Source of the DNA: Argyresthia goedartella
Lineage: Eukaryota; Arthropoda; Insecta; Lepidoptera; Argyresthiidae
Assembly (NCBI GenBank): GCA_949825045.1
Contig: OX463836.1
Coordinates: forward strand, 14,298,329 to 14,362,328
Length of the DNA: 64,000 nucleotides
Direction: 5' to 3'
Shown here piece by piece: positions 19,320-30,000 of this stretch. The notes beneath the pieces are model-generated. The model did not search any database, was not told where the DNA came from, and saw only the letters and a list, made by a program, of their open reading frames with translations. A program made the position numbers and the translations under genes. Numbering within the stretch: position 1 is the first letter of the stretch; the number at the start of each line of letters is the position of its first letter.

Positions 19320-19560
19320 TCCGTTCATTAACCCTTTAAGCCCGGGTGGCAGCCCTATAGGTTTTGAAAGGCATTCAGAGGTTCAAAATTGCGATGCCTG
19401 CGAAAAAAGTAACCCTTTTACTTAAGGGATCAATCACTTCGTTGTCCGTGTGTATGTATGCCTGTCAAAACCCTTTTTCTCAGGAATGCGTAGAGCCATC
19501 GTTAAGTTGAAATACATGTCGTTTACTCAGATCTGTGGTCCCTTGAAGTTGTGAAAAAAA
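19320..19560. repeat. Dispersed repeat family E fragment
   Basis: ATCACTTCGTTGTCCGTG, TTTTTCTCAGGAATGCGTAG and GTGGTCCCTTGAAGTTGT recur at 59335-59490 in the same order; part also recurs at 19735-19790 (TTTTCGCAGGAATGCAG). Class unknown. Confidence 0.55.
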
Positions 19561-19828
19561 CAAAGTTTTAGGTCTCCGCAATCAAAAGATACACCGCGGT
19601 TTATGTCTCAATTTTGCTGAATTTGCTTGATACTCGCAAGGAATTAAAACCTAGGGTACTTTCGGTTTCGTTAACCTAGAATCATGAAAGCACGAATCAA
19701 GATCTTATAGCACAAATAAAGGGAAAAACTTCTTCTGTCCGTCTATCAACACCCTTTTCGCAGGAATGCAGAGAGTTGTCATTTGTTCCGTCGTCATGAT
19801 TTGGGTACAGAAGTAGAGGTGGCATTAC

Positions 19829-19910
19829 CTGGAATCCTTGCCCGGAGTAATACACATCACCGGACTGCTCTCCTGGGGTCAATATGAGCTGCTGCCCACC
19901 CACCGTCACT
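19829..19910 (-). CDS. Fas3: Fas3 exon, middle of Ig domain 1
   Basis: Acceptor CTTTTCAG lies above 19910 and donor CCAG|GTAATG below 19829. The first base completes an arginine codon (CG+A), then 27 codons read VTVGGQQLILTPGEQSGDVY and YSGQGFQ, leaving in phase 0. It supplies the middle strands of the first Ig domain between its two cysteine pairs and corresponds to the fly segment that leads into the GQCG motif. It contains no cysteine itself. The donor GTAATG deviates at +4 and +5 from the consensus. Confidence 0.85.
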
Positions 19911-20159
19911 CTGAAAAGAAATATAAAAAAAACTCAAGATCTGAATACGAAATATATCACCAACTTCAATTCACTTCACTCTTGCGTATTAGTTACGTCC
20001 GTGTTTCAGATCGAGGTTCAGACCCTGAACAAAGGCCCTATTGTTTATTGCTCGCTAAAGTTACTTTTTACTTAGCTCGCTGTCCTGACAAATGGCTTGC
20101 TGGACAAAATAAAAATACATATTTGCGTCGCAGTTTTTCAGCTGTGGTAGTTTGACGAA

Positions 20160-20925
20160 TGAATTTTTTGAAGTCGTAATTTATTTTCTTTTGTTTCTTT
20201 GATTTTTTTGTTTAACTATCTCTGTCCAGTTTTGTTTGGATTGTATCGTCCGTATTCATGTGCAAGGGGCCTGCTCTTAGCGTTAGACGACGCCGCGACT
20301 TGTTGCGTACCTATTGACTTAATTTTTATGATGATATTTATGATAAATACGTGGTGATTGTGTTCTACCTGTGATAAAATGAGATATGTCTGTGTTCTGT
20401 CTGTATGGTTGTTGTTGTTGAGAGAGCTACATTTTATGGAATGGAGTCGCTTTAGAAATACCCTAGTTTTTGAAGATTCTACATCCTATCATGCAATAGT
20501 ATTTGTGTCCGGTGAAAGCAATTTATTGATAAGGTTATTGCTGGGGAATGATGCCAATGTTATTACACATTTACTGTGCTGAATAGGGTCGGTTAATACC
20601 TAAGAATAATGGCGAGTTGTTAGAGAACGGTAGGGCGGTAGCGGGAGGGGCGAGTATTGTTATGTGTCGGGTGAGACGTAAATTCCGGACTTGTTCTAGT
20701 AGTATAGCCTACGGAGAAAAAAAATTGGTTGCATGCATTAGGACACTGAATCGGAACGGGCTCACCAGGCAAGACACATTGAGTTGTCTCTGCTAGGTGC
20801 GCCTATTGTCGTACACGATGTCTGTGACAGCAGCGCGGTGTGGCCTTTAATCTGGTCAGCGAGCTAGATAGGGTGAAGCTCAGAGCCTATCTATTTCACA
20901 CTTCACGCACTGTAAGTTCACACTT
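20160..20925. other. Fas3 intron, nothing recognised
   Basis: There are short T-rich runs and a GC-richer patch around 20625-20900, but I see no convincing gene, RNA gene or known repeat. It lies between the 3' end of the LINE and the 19829-19910 exon. Confidence 0.5.
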
Positions 20926-21128
20926 GTAGCTATTTATTTATTTTATTTATTTATTAACATAATTTATTTGCCTTGACAGCCGAGGCCAAATCGTCATAAA
21001 TTACAGATATATACCAATAAAATAAAATATTTACAATCCAAATTAAAATTTACAATATGTCATCAATCATAAATCAATTAAATAAATTAATAAAAAACCA
21101 AATTCAATGTTATAATTTGACATTACTG

Positions 21129-22307
21129 TCATTCCATCATCTCGCAGAACCTGCCACACATTCGCACAATGTCCCTCCATGCATCACCAAACAGATCGTT
21201 CAGTGGTGCTACCGCCAACAGAGCATTCAGGCTGTCCCGCGCCCGGACAAGCGGAGACTGCCGGCGCGCCACCGTGCGGTGCGAGCCGCCCGCTAGCAGC
21301 TGGTGCCTGCGCCCGCGTACGTAATTGTCAGGCACAAATAACGCGCACACCGCACTGACAAGCGTCGCGCAGTCACTGTCGCCTCGCAACAATCGACACA
21401 CAGTCAGAAGTTGTTCAGTGTTACGTCTCACCTCTAGTGAGTTATATCCAAGCATACCCAATATAAAAGCGGTTGGATAGAGATAAGGGTAGTACCCAAA
21501 TTTGCTCTTATATAGGTATCGTAAAAAAGCTTTTTGTACCTTCTCGAGCATAAGGACGTATGAGCTTTCGTGTGGATTCCAAACAACCGAGCTAGATTCC
21601 AGTTTGGTTCTCACTAGGGCAGTGTAAAGAAGCTGTACCACACCCAGATTACGCAATCCCTTACTATTCCGAATCACAAACCCCAATCTTTTAAAGCATT
21701 CCTTGGCTAAAGTGCTCATGTGCTCATGAAATGTAAGTTTAGGGTCAAACGTAACACCGAGATCGTTCATCGAATACACTCGAGTCAAGGACTTCGCTCC
21801 GAGTGTATACGTCACGCTAATAGGCCGAGGAGAGCGCGTGAAAGACATTATGCAACATTTTTCACTATTGAATAGGAGTTTGTTGCTCACACTCCATCTA
21901 TAGACCGCATCTAGATCTTCCTGTAGTAGCCTACAGTCATTTTCTGACATTATGGGAAGTACTAGTTTGAGGTCGTCCGCGTACAGTAGGCATTTAGAAT
22001 ATTTTAGCACAGATTTTAGGTCATTTATCATGATGATAAATAACAACGGACCAAGAATAGAGCCTTGGCTAACACCCGACCGCGTGTGGTACGGCTGGGA
22101 CTCAAAGCAGCCATGTCGCACAAACTGTTGGCGGTTTTTCAAGTAGTCAGCAAAGAAGACCAACAGCCTTGGGGCAAATCCTATGGCGCACAATTTCTTC
22201 ATTAGGGCATCGTTATCAACTCTATCGAACGCCTTACGGAAGTCCAGATAGGCGACGTCCACCTGACATCCCCGATCCATGCTCTCTGAGACCAAATCGA
22301 CTAACAT
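21129..22307 (-). pseudogene. LINE ORF2, reverse transcriptase part (frameshifted from the endonuclease)
   Basis: The open piece runs MLVDLVSESMDRGCQVDV to CGRFCEMME. RT motifs in order are YLDFRKAFDRVDND (first catalytic Asp), SQGSILGPLLFIIMINDL (fingers/palm) and LLYADDLKLV (YADD box), then a thumb and C-terminal domain (LGVTFDPKLTFHEHM, KVQKAFLRYL). There is no inner stop for 392 codons, so decay is slight. It is separated from the endonuclease piece by an in-frame TAA and a frameshift between 22307 and 22420. Translated alone it lacks the N-terminal RT motifs. Confidence 0.9.
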
Positions 22308-22417
22308 CAGTAAGTTACTGAGCGACGACTCCTAAATCCGTGTTGCGAGTCGCACAAATATGGCGCTATCTGTGGATAGATTGTACCGTATATGACTGAC
22401 TCGAACAATTTTGCCAA

Positions 22418-24001
22418 TTAACTCAGGATCGCAATCGATCGATATTGATTTACAGAGGCAGTATCACTAGTCTTGGGTACAGGACTGACTCGAGAGAGCT
22501 TCCAGCTGGTGGGGTACTTCCCTTGCTCAAAAGCTAGGTTGAAGATACAACCTAAAGGCAGTACCAGCTGATCACTATAGGCCTTTAAGAAGTAAGGAGG
22601 GACGTTGTCCGGTCCAATTGCGCTCCTTGGCCTTAGTTGCCTCATTCCTTTCTCTATATCCCTACGGGAAACATGTGTAATTTGGACGTAGTTAGCAGTA
22701 CGCGAGTCATCGGATCTGTTTACCAGATCCGGTGCCAGCGCCGGCTTGTCACTAAGGAAAACGTCGGAGAAGTAGTCTGCAAATGCGGCTGCTGCTTCTT
22801 CTCCGGCACACTCTTGCCCCTGATGCATGACCCCAGGTTCGAAACCACCCTTCGATCTGAGGCCGCTCACATGTTTCCAAAACGCGCGTGGGTTGTATCT
22901 GATATTACCTTCTAAACTCACCATGTGGTTCATGTAAGCTGTAGCTATGCGGCACTTAATACTGGCTCTCAGCTCACTGAATGCGGCGTAGTCAGCTGGT
23001 CTCTTACACGACTTCCACTTACAATGTAATTTAGCCTTGGCGGCCAGGTCGTGTATTATATCCCCAGTATACCACACTGGGTAGCGTCTAGTAGGTACAC
23101 ATTTCCTGGTTTTTTTCGGCACTGTCGCATTGAAAATATCGTATATGGTGTCGTAAAAACGACCAACTGCCGTGTCCACATCCGGAGCTTCAGCAATATC
23201 GTCCCAAGTGACGCTAGACATGTGTTCGTACAGGACTGTGTGGTTGCCCTTGGCAAAATTCCAGTCATTGTGACCGTCAATGTTGCTGGGATCCAAGCGG
23301 CCGGATCGCTGGACTGCGCCTTGCATTGACGACAGTGGCACAATGATGTCGAGAGGCGGGTGGTAGGCGTCAGCGTGTGGCACCAGGCTGCCTGACACGG
23401 AGGTGCGCACGGTTACACCACGGACGCTCTCCGGCAGTAATACCACATCAAGCACGCCCCCGTGAGCATTCATCACATCATTCGTCTCATACATACAACA
23501 AACACTCAGAAAATAGCAATAATAATTAACAATAGACACTGATGCACTATTCATGTTGAGGTCACCGAGAATAATAAGGTTTCCGTTTAAGGTTGACCTA
23601 TTTCCTTCCGTTTTGGTGAACCAGCTTAGATATTGGGCATCTTTTTCCGCCTGTGAGATTGGTTTCCCGTTCTTCTTTTTACTGGGGTCTACATAGACCA
23701 CACAGACTGTGAAGTGGACACCATCCAATGTGAAATTGGCCCAAAGATCTTCGCCATGATCTGTTTCGAGGTCCCGGCATCGGCGTAGTGTGATGCCGGG
23801 GCGGGCCGCGAGCAGTACGCCTCCGCACGCGGTGGGGCGATCCCGGCGCAGCACGCTCCAACCTCCCGCCGTTACCTCAGCATCTCCAACGGATGAGTCC
23901 AGGAATGTCTCCGTAGCAGCGACGAGGTCCTGTCCTAGTGAAGGAAGGTTATTACGCCAGTATTCTAGCCTGCTCTTAATACCTCGAACGTTCTGGTACA
24001 T
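22418..24001 (-). pseudogene. LINE ORF2, endonuclease and start of RT
   Basis: It begins MYQNVRGIKSRLEYWRNN, the typical start of an APE-like endonuclease, with LVAATETFLD, GGVLLAAR, LIILGDLNMNS and DAYHPPLDI as metal-binding and catalytic landmarks. The RT begins near RPRSAIGPDNVPPYFLK and SRVSPVPKTSDTASVNQYRS. The frame stops at TAA (22418-22420). The same frame then stays open for about 30 codons (around GSQHGF-type sequence) before a small deletion near 22310-22330 shifts it to that of the 21129-22307 piece. It is therefore two lesions away from a continuous frame. Confidence 0.88.
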
Positions 24002-24035
24002 AATATCGAGAGTCTTCCCTGTGCTGACTCGGAGA

Positions 24036-25124
24036 TTATCCCCGAGTGCCAGTCTTCGGTTGAGCTCCTCGAAAGGGTATCCAGGCTTTCACTCTAGCAT
24101 TTTCGGGCCACATCTCGATAGATGAACATTTTTCAAAGATATCTGCTGGGACACCTATCTTATAAGATTTATAGTCCCCTTTGGGCTTGAGTTCATCAAC
24201 TGTTCCTGCTCTCGGTAAGCAGAGCTGCTGGAGATAGCTCCTTACTTCGTCAACTCCGGAGAGCATGTTCCAAAGATGGAAATATTTCCGCCGTTCTACT
24301 GCCTTCAGCGAGGTGACACTAGGTCCAGCAGTACAGTACAGGGACCTGGGTCGCCGAACTTTTCTCCGAATTTCTGTCCAACCTTCATCCCCGGATTCCT
24401 CGGATGAATTTTGAATGCCTTCCAATGGTGCCGTCTGTGGTTCCGGTGTCGTTCCGGTGGGTAGAGTTGGCTTGGCATTTTTCAGGCTGCTTTTTTTATT
24501 CTCTCTGCTCTCTTGCTTGTGATGACTAGAGGCCATATCTGCATAGGACTTTTGAGCTTTGGGGCGCGCAGAACTCTTTCTTTGCTCTTCCTCAGACCTT
24601 GCCCGCACTTCTATGTTATCCAGCTTGGCAGAGACCGCTCCGGTAACCGTCGAGCACTTTTCAATGACCACCTGATGTTGACTCATCGTTGAGGTCAACA
24701 AAGCTAGGCTCCCCGCTATATCAGAGATATCCTTTCTGATATCTCTTATCTCCGCCATTATCTCTAGGAATTCAGTTGTCTTTAAAACATAGTCCTCTTC
24801 TTCTGTTTTATAAGACGCTCTTTTCCTATCATTAATGAAAGACGCCTTCAATTTTGCGGCTCCTACTGGCGTTTGAGTGTTATCACCGACTTTCTTGATA
24901 GAGGCGCGGCACTCTGGACAGGCCCAATTCATCTTTGCAGCGGGTATAAGTTTATCTGCGCCAGAGATACATAGCAGATGAAATATGTTATTGCATCCTT
25001 CTACCATGCACTGAATTCGCTCCTCCGTATCCATCAGCAAAACTTGGCATGCATAGCAGTTGCAGCACCGTGCATCAAGGTACTCATTGTTGTGGTTTGT
25101 GACCGCTATCCAGGCAAACAGCAA
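24036..25124 (-). CDS. LINE ORF1 with PHD finger and coiled coil
   Basis: An open frame of 362 codons. Residues 23-72 show C-x2-C (CYAC), C-x4-C (CMVEGC), H-x2-C (HLLC) and C-x2-C (CPEC), the C4HC3 pattern of a PHD finger. Residues about 115-175 (EIMAEIRDIRKDISDIAGSL and onward) are a likely coiled coil. A Ser/Lys/Pro-rich linker follows, then a C-terminal domain ending SYKIGVPADIF-like sequence and ENARVKAWIPFRG, as in ORF1 proteins of lepidopteran CR1-like LINEs. ORF1 proteins bind the element RNA. The start at 25124 is the first ATG; an upstream start is possible. It overlaps no host exon. Confidence 0.82.
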   Translation of the reverse strand: MLFAWIAVTNHNNEYLDARCCNCYACQVLLMDTEERIQCMVEGCNNIFHLLCISGADKLIPAAKMNWACPECRASIKKVGDNTQTPVGAAKLKASFINDRKRASYKTEEEDYVLKTTEFLEIMAEIRDIRKDISDIAGSLALLTSTMSQHQVVIEKCSTVTGAVSAKLDNIEVRARSEEEQRKSSARPKAQKSYADMASSHHKQESRENKKSSLKNAKPTLPTGTTPEPQTAPLEGIQNSSEESGDEGWTEIRRKVRRPRSLYCTAGPSVTSLKAVERRKYFHLWNMLSGVDEVRSYLQQLCLPRAGTVDELKPKGDYKSYKIGVPADIFEKCSSIEMWPENARVKAWIPFRGAQPKTGTRG

Positions 25125-25813
25125 TGATAAATTTCGTTTAGGTTTTCGAACGTTCTCACCTTAGAATTTTTAGCAAACCGTTTCGTTAATCTGTGGTTCT
25201 CACAGTTTTTGTGACAGGCCACACTGGTAGTTGTCAGTTGAGGAGGTGACAGTTTCAGACAGCTGATTTGTGTTATTGTGTGAGGGTTGACGTTGTCTAT
25301 TTTCTTTGTTCTATTTTCTTTGTTTTATCCCGTATATCAGTGTGTGAGTGCAGTTTGAAGTAACGGAAAACAGAAAGTGTACCTGGAAAAGCCTTTTGGT
25401 CCCTGGAAAGCTCGTGTTTCTTTGTGTTCACGGGTTCAGACTCAGCTTTGAGGTTAGATGTTCAGTATCTGCTTGTTTTGTCCAATGTAAACCACTTTAA
25501 ACTGTATTTTAGTATTAATTATGATGGGACGAAGAAAAAAAATCAATGTTTACAAGTAAAGGGCTGTGTTGCCAGTGGCTATATTAGACCCTTTCACTAG
25601 AGCAGGACATAACGGCCCAAACAAGAGCTTGACGCTCGTATTGAGGATAACACGTGCTTGGTTGTTGCCCCTTTTGTAGAGCGCTGAGTTGAGGAGGCGA
25701 CCGCCCTCTTTGACTTCCAAAAAGCAACTCCGTTTACACTATTGTAATAATAATAATAGTATTAAATACAATGACGTTAATGATGTTATGTTTATGATGA
25801 TAATGATACTTAC

Positions 25814-25910
25814 CGACAGGAGTCGATCCCATAAGCGACCTTGCACAGCATATTGAGGTCGTCTCCAACATTTAAGGTCGCCTCTGTTGGCGTCACCTCC
25901 ATGTTTTGAC
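25814..25910 (-). CDS. Fas3: Fas3 first exon seen, start of Ig domain 1
   Basis: Acceptor TTTTCTTCCAG lies above 25910 and donor GTCG|GTAAGT below 25814. Entry is in phase 1 (GT completes a codon begun upstream), exit in phase 2. It reads QNMEVTPTEATLNVGDDLNM, then LCKVAYGIDSC and the first bases of Arg. LCK is the first canonical Ig cysteine and DSC the first of the extra pair, the same arrangement as the start of mature fly Fas3. The signal peptide and start codon must lie in a further exon to the right. Adjacent upstream frames open but cross the acceptor and are not coding. Confidence 0.88.
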
Positions 25911-26234
25911 CTGGAAGAAAAATAAAAAAAAAATATATTACAATTTCAATGATAATGACAAAAAACGATAGTCTTTTTCGAGATCGACCATCGCCTAACC
26001 AATATGGACTAACTCCGGGGGGCGTGGAGCGATATATCCGCGGGCACATAACTGAATAATAATAGTTTGAAACTTCACATACAACGGGGGCGCGGAATTT
26101 TGGCAAAACGTTTAGGGGGGCGAATAGTGAAAAGGGTTGATGACTTATGGTATAACTGGATCAGAAAAAACGAATGAATAAATAGCGTGGATTTACCACC
26201 GAAGCCCTACACGATACCTTCTTTGACCTATATT

Positions 26235-26335
26235 CATAATTCTTTATTGCACACAAATATTTTACAAGTTACATTAAAAGAAAATATATGTACAAAGGCG
26301 AGCTTATCTCTAACAAGCGATTTCTTAGAAATACA
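26235..26335 (-). mobile_element. LINE 3'-end fragment
   Basis: ATTCTTTATTGCACACAAAT, then AAAGGCGAGCTTATCTCTAA, is reverse-complement LINE 3'-end sequence, closely matching 41783-41885 and 34500-34600. Confidence 0.6.
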
Positions 26336-27289
26336 TTAAATACCTATAAAATAAAGACACTATATAATATTAAATAAGTACCGATATACAGTGTGAATCT
26401 TCATAAAGTGCACATAACCATCTGGGTTGAAGAACATCGAAATTTATCGACAAAAAAAACCAGCGGCAAAAAAAATTTACTTCGGAATGGAAGGGTTTTT
26501 CGTAGTAAAATTGACTAATTCGTGACGATGAAAGACACGGTGCTTCCAGTAACAAAAAGTTGCAGGAAAAGTGGTAACTCTATACTAAAATTACTTATTT
26601 TTGAAATAATTAAGTTTTTTTCGAGAGATTTTTTAGTAATTGAAGATTCCCACAAAATTTGTTTACCAAAATTCCTTTCGTCTTCAATTTGTTAGCTTTC
26701 ATACGACACCAAAATTGTATTCTAAATTAAAAAAACTCATTTTTTTTAAATCATTACATGATACTACCCGGTCACAATATCTGTGCACCTGACCTCGTGA
26801 CGTCATACCTGTGTACCTATTTTCACTTTTCGGAGCTTAATCACAAGACCTACAGATTAGTGATATACCGTGAAGTCTCATAAGGTATTAAATAAAGAAA
26901 TGTAGCCCACATTAATGTCCCCACTGAGCGGCACAGGCCTTTTATGGATATCTGTAAGGTTGAGCCATATCTCATCGTGCGGGTGGTTGGTCGAAAATAA
27001 TAAATAATTATACTTTGGGACACATACTGGCTATAAAAATACTTGATTACACGATTTACGATACAAAAGAAGTGTTCGAATGTTCCTGCCCTTGCAAATA
27101 ACTAAATCTTCATCATAAATTGCCGTCCATGGCCGGTTTTATATAATATCGTAGGTAAATGACTATACGAAGCGTTTAGCTGCGTTTAGTGTACCCTTAT
27201 TTTGCGAAGATATTTTGTCCATGAAGATAGAAATGCTACAGTAAAACCTTTCGGTGACGCAATTAGTTTGTTTTAGGATCCGCAATCTG

Positions 27290-27510
27290 CAGGGATCCCT
27301 CCCTGGGGCCCCCTTTTGTTCTGGAAAACGCATAGCGATATCGTATCGATTGCCCCCAAAATGCTGTATCTGGCTTGGCGGCGGCGCCCATTTTGTTTGG
27401 AGTCTGACTGCCAAGTACGGCATTTTGCGCCCTTCGAAGAAATCGATGTGCTATCGCTATGCGTTTCCCATAAGAGAATTGGCCCCTGATATCGGAGCCA
27501 AGTATTTTTT
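27290..27510. mobile_element. Foldback MITE, about 220 bp
   Basis: The left side (GGAAAACGCATAGCGATAT, ATCGATTGCCCCCAAAATGC) and the right side (GCATTTTGCGCCCTTCG, ATCGATGTGCTATCGCTATGCGTTTCCC) are imperfect inverted arms around GGCGGCGCCCATTTTGTTTG. Both outer ends are related to GGGGCC. A partial relative is at 1491-1582. The terminal repeat and target duplication are not clear. Confidence 0.7.
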
Positions 27511-28094
27511 TTCTTAGGATTTCTTTTAGGATGTTATGATGATGAGTCCAACGCGCACTTGACCGATTTCTATTTTTATGTTTTAGGAATGTATTATATT
27601 GTTCTAAAATATTTAAGTAGTTAACATAGAACCAAGTGAAACACAAACAATTCAAGAAAAGTGTTTTAAAATTAAAAATAGATCCAGTAAATGGAAATCT
27701 TAAAGAGACCATCTTGTATTATTATTACATACTCTTCAAATTGTAACCCACCATTTGTTTCATCTTTCACGAGACGAGCCTTAAATTATACGTATAATAA
27801 ACTGGCACTGAGACGGAAACAGTCGGAAACAGTCGGAAACTGTCGGAAACCGGAAACAAAGGAATTAAACTAAAATATTAGTTGGAAATAGGTTTTAAAA
27901 CTTGCGAGTTGTCATCCGTTTCCTATTTTAAAATGGGCTATTCCCGATTCATGCCATTGTTCAAAATACAAACAAAAATAAACAAAGACTCGCCCTTAGC
28001 CTAATTATTATGGTCTTACGCTCAACTGTGAATAACAAAAGAATGAAAAACGAATGATAATTCAAACAAAAAGTTAAGCTTTAGAAAAAATTGG

Positions 28095-28265
28095 TTGTCT
28101 GTAAAGTCGGTTTACGGAAGAAAATTTTACGTGATAGCGTCATAAGAAAGCCTTAGGCCGATCGTGCCTCTCTATCGCTTGTTCCGCGCTCTCGCTTGTA
28201 CGCTCGGCTCAGGTGACGTGACAAGCGTTCATCGATTTATAAGACGTTATCACGTCAAAAACTGA
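28095..28265. repeat. Inverted-repeat element around TTACGTGATAGCGTC
   Basis: TTTTACGTGATAGCGTCATAA near 28127 is mirrored by TTATAAGACGTTATCACGTC near 28237, with CGCTTGTTCCGC, CGCTCTCGCTTG and ACGTGACAAGCG inside. It resembles a short foldback MITE with about 20-bp arms. Confidence 0.5.
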
Positions 28266-28331
28266 CTTCAATTACACCCTATTTAATTAGCAACAATTTA
28301 AGCAATCATATCTGTAATAATACCCATTATA

Positions 28332-29651
28332 CACAGTCAGGTCATAAGTTCTGTCACACAATAAAAACTTTTGAATTTAGAACGCTGGCCACAAAAAAGT
28401 TTATTGAATTCGAATTTCGAATTTTTAATGAAAATAAAAATGTGTACTTTTTAGAATTTTCCTCATTTTTAAATATGGAGTGGAACTTAAAGAAGACCGT
28501 GTCGCAGTTATTGCGTTGAATGGGTGCGGTTACGCGCCAATTCAGATTTTCGACTTACTGAAAAATTTGAATATAACCAAAGATTCGTTTATCGTACCAT
28601 AAAACGATACAATGAAGACTCTAGTGTAGATGACAGGTCAAGAAGTGGTCGCCCTCGCTCTGTTAGGACTCCAGCAGTGATAAAAGCTGTGAAGGCGCGA
28701 ATTCAAAGAAATCCCATACGTAAGCAGAAACTGTTGGCCCTTCAGATGGGGTTAAGCAGGACCACGGTGAAATGGGTGTTAAATGAAGACTTAGGGCTTA
28801 GGGCATATCGAAGAAAAACAGGACAACGTTTTGACGCTCGTTATTAAACGAGTCTCAGGTCCATTAGGACCTGAGACTGAAGAGATACCGCGCTTTGTTG
28901 AAGCGGTACGCGGGAAAAAAGCATCGGGAAATTCTTTTTTTTGGATGAAAAAATTTTCACCGTGGAAGAGAGCTACAACAAACAAAATGATAAGGTGTAC
29001 GCACACAGAAGTGAAGAAGCGAGCAACCGTATTCCGCGTGTCCAACGATGTCATTTTCCATCCTCGCTCATGGTTTGGTTGGGTCTCTTATTGGGGCTTA
29101 ACTGAGGTACATTTTTGTGAGAAAGGCGTCAAAACGAATGCAGTTGTGTATCAAAATACAGTCTTCAAGAACCTTGTGGAACCTGTTTATCATACCATGT
29201 TTAATAACAGGCACTGGGTATTCCAACAAGATTCTGCGCCAGCTCATAGAGCGAAAAGCACACAAGACTGGCTGGCGGCGCGTGAAATCGACTTCATCCG
29301 GCACGAAGACTTGCCCAGTCCAGATTTGAGTCCGTTAGATTACAAGATATGGCAACACTTGGAGGAAAAGGCCTGCTCAAAGCCTCATCCTGATTTGGAG
29401 TCACTCAAGGCATCCTTGATTAAGGCAGCCGCCGATATTGACATGGACCTCGTTCGTGCTGCGATAGACGACTGGCCGCGCAGAATAAAGGCCTGTATTC
29501 AAAATCGCGGGGGTCATTTTGAATAAACTTTATTACCATAAGAATCTATGTTTTATTAAGTTCATTTTGCTATATAAATGTTTACATAAATAATAAACAT
29601 GTCTAAATTATTTCATATTGCACATGTGACAGAACTTATGACCTGACTATG
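28332..29651 (+). mobile_element. Mariner-like element (DD37D-related), 1.32 kb, complete ends
   Basis: The left end starts CACAGTCAGGTCATAAGTTC after TA (28330-28331). The right end is the complement of CATAGTCAGGTCATAAGTTC, followed by TA (29652-29653). Inverted repeats of about 28 bp with a single mismatch near the tip, and TA duplications on both sides, define the element exactly. Confidence 0.92.
28474..29526 (+). pseudogene. Broken mariner transposase, younger copy
   Basis: It starts MEWNLKK and ends GGHFE-stop at 29526. The middle piece (28524-28847) shows a helix-turn-helix region (RSGRPRSVRTPAVIKAVKAR, ALQMGLSRTTVKWVL). The last 231 codons (28831-29526) are open and include VFQQDSAPAHRAKS and SPDLSPLDYKIW. 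There is a frameshift near 28495, another near 28580, and one around 28840. The region before the last aspartate is two residues shorter than in the 15391 copy (LPSP against WPFSSP), so the spacing here is 35, not 37. The first catalytic region around FFLDEK-type sequence is also out of frame. Confidence 0.85.
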
Positions 29652-29654
29652 TAT

Positions 29655-30000
29655 ATGTCACCGTAAGATAGCCAAAACCGTTAGTTAAAAAACGAATGCG
29701 TTAGTTGAACAACTATCGACAGATAGTAAACCAGACCGACAATGTTTAGAATTTACGTTTCCTTTGTTATTACATGTCAACCTCGCCCCCTCTAGTCTTC
29801 ACCTAAGCTACCGCAGTGTTTGCCCTGGTATTCAAGTTTAATCCAGTTTACTATTTAACGGTTTTAACCGTTAGTTTATCAACTAACGCGTCATATAGTA
29901 AGCAGTTTGCTATAGGTTAATCTGTCGATAGTTGACCAACTAACGGGAGAAAATAAAAACGTTAGTTTATCAACTAACGGTTTTGACAATCTTACTTCCA
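29655..30000. mobile_element. TIR element with CGTTAGTT inverted ends, interrupted by family C
   Basis: GTAAGATAGCCAAAACCGTT near 29663 is mirrored near the right end by AACGGTTTTGACAATCTTAC (29978-29997). Inner pairs CGTTAGTTGAACAACTATCGAC and GTCGATAGTTGACCAACTAACG also pair. Bases 29755-29830 are a family C fragment inside it. It starts a few bases after the mariner target duplication. Confidence 0.75.

Larger units (their letters stand above)
20930..25560 (-). mobile_element. Nearly full-length LINE (CR1/jockey-like) with PHD-finger ORF1
   Basis: A minus-strand non-LTR retrotransposon fills most of the Fas3 intron between exons 25814 and 19829. The order in element sense is a 5' leader (about 25560-25125), ORF1 (25124-24036), ORF2 endonuclease (24001-22418), ORF2 reverse transcriptase (22307-21129), then a short 3' UTR that ends in a TTTA/TATT simple-sequence tail at about 20930-20955. 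The ends are estimated: I could not find a clear target duplication. An ORF1 with a PHD-type finger plus coiled coil and an APE-type endonuclease suit CR1-clade elements of Lepidoptera. Confidence 0.85.
2392..25910 (-). other. Fas3: Fas3 (Fasciclin 3-like) locus, partial at its 5' end
   Basis: Eleven minus-strand coding exons with AG/GT borders join into one frame; phases match at every junction and the total (1388 nt plus one upstream base) is 462 codons and a stop. The order of features follows Drosophila Fas3: a first Ig domain with two extra cysteines, a second Ig domain, a third Ig domain lacking the first cysteine, a transmembrane helix followed at once by the cytoplasmic motif RWCFG, then a tail containing SDTESA. 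Fas3 is a homophilic adhesion protein of axons and epithelial septate junctions. Introns are filled with transposons. Not found: the exon with the start codon and signal peptide. The assignment rests on my memory of the fly protein, since no search could be run. Confidence 0.85.
25911..28331. other. Repeat-bearing stretch without recognised exons
   Basis: It contains a LINE tail fragment (26235-26335), a SINE-3-related piece (26895-26990), a foldback MITE (27290-27510), a short GTCGGAAACA tandem repeat (27810-27855) and a possible foldback element (28095-28265). I see no supported host gene, and the missing Fas3 first exon was not recognised here. Confidence 0.5.

Noticed and set aside
22637..23343. 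Open frames on the + strand inside the LINE
   Set aside because: Shadows of the minus-strand endonuclease and RT coding sequence.
25810..26106. Extension of the first visible Fas3 exon upstream as a 98-codon frame
   Set aside because: It crosses a strong acceptor (TTTTCTTCCAG) and the upstream part is repeat-like, without Ig features.
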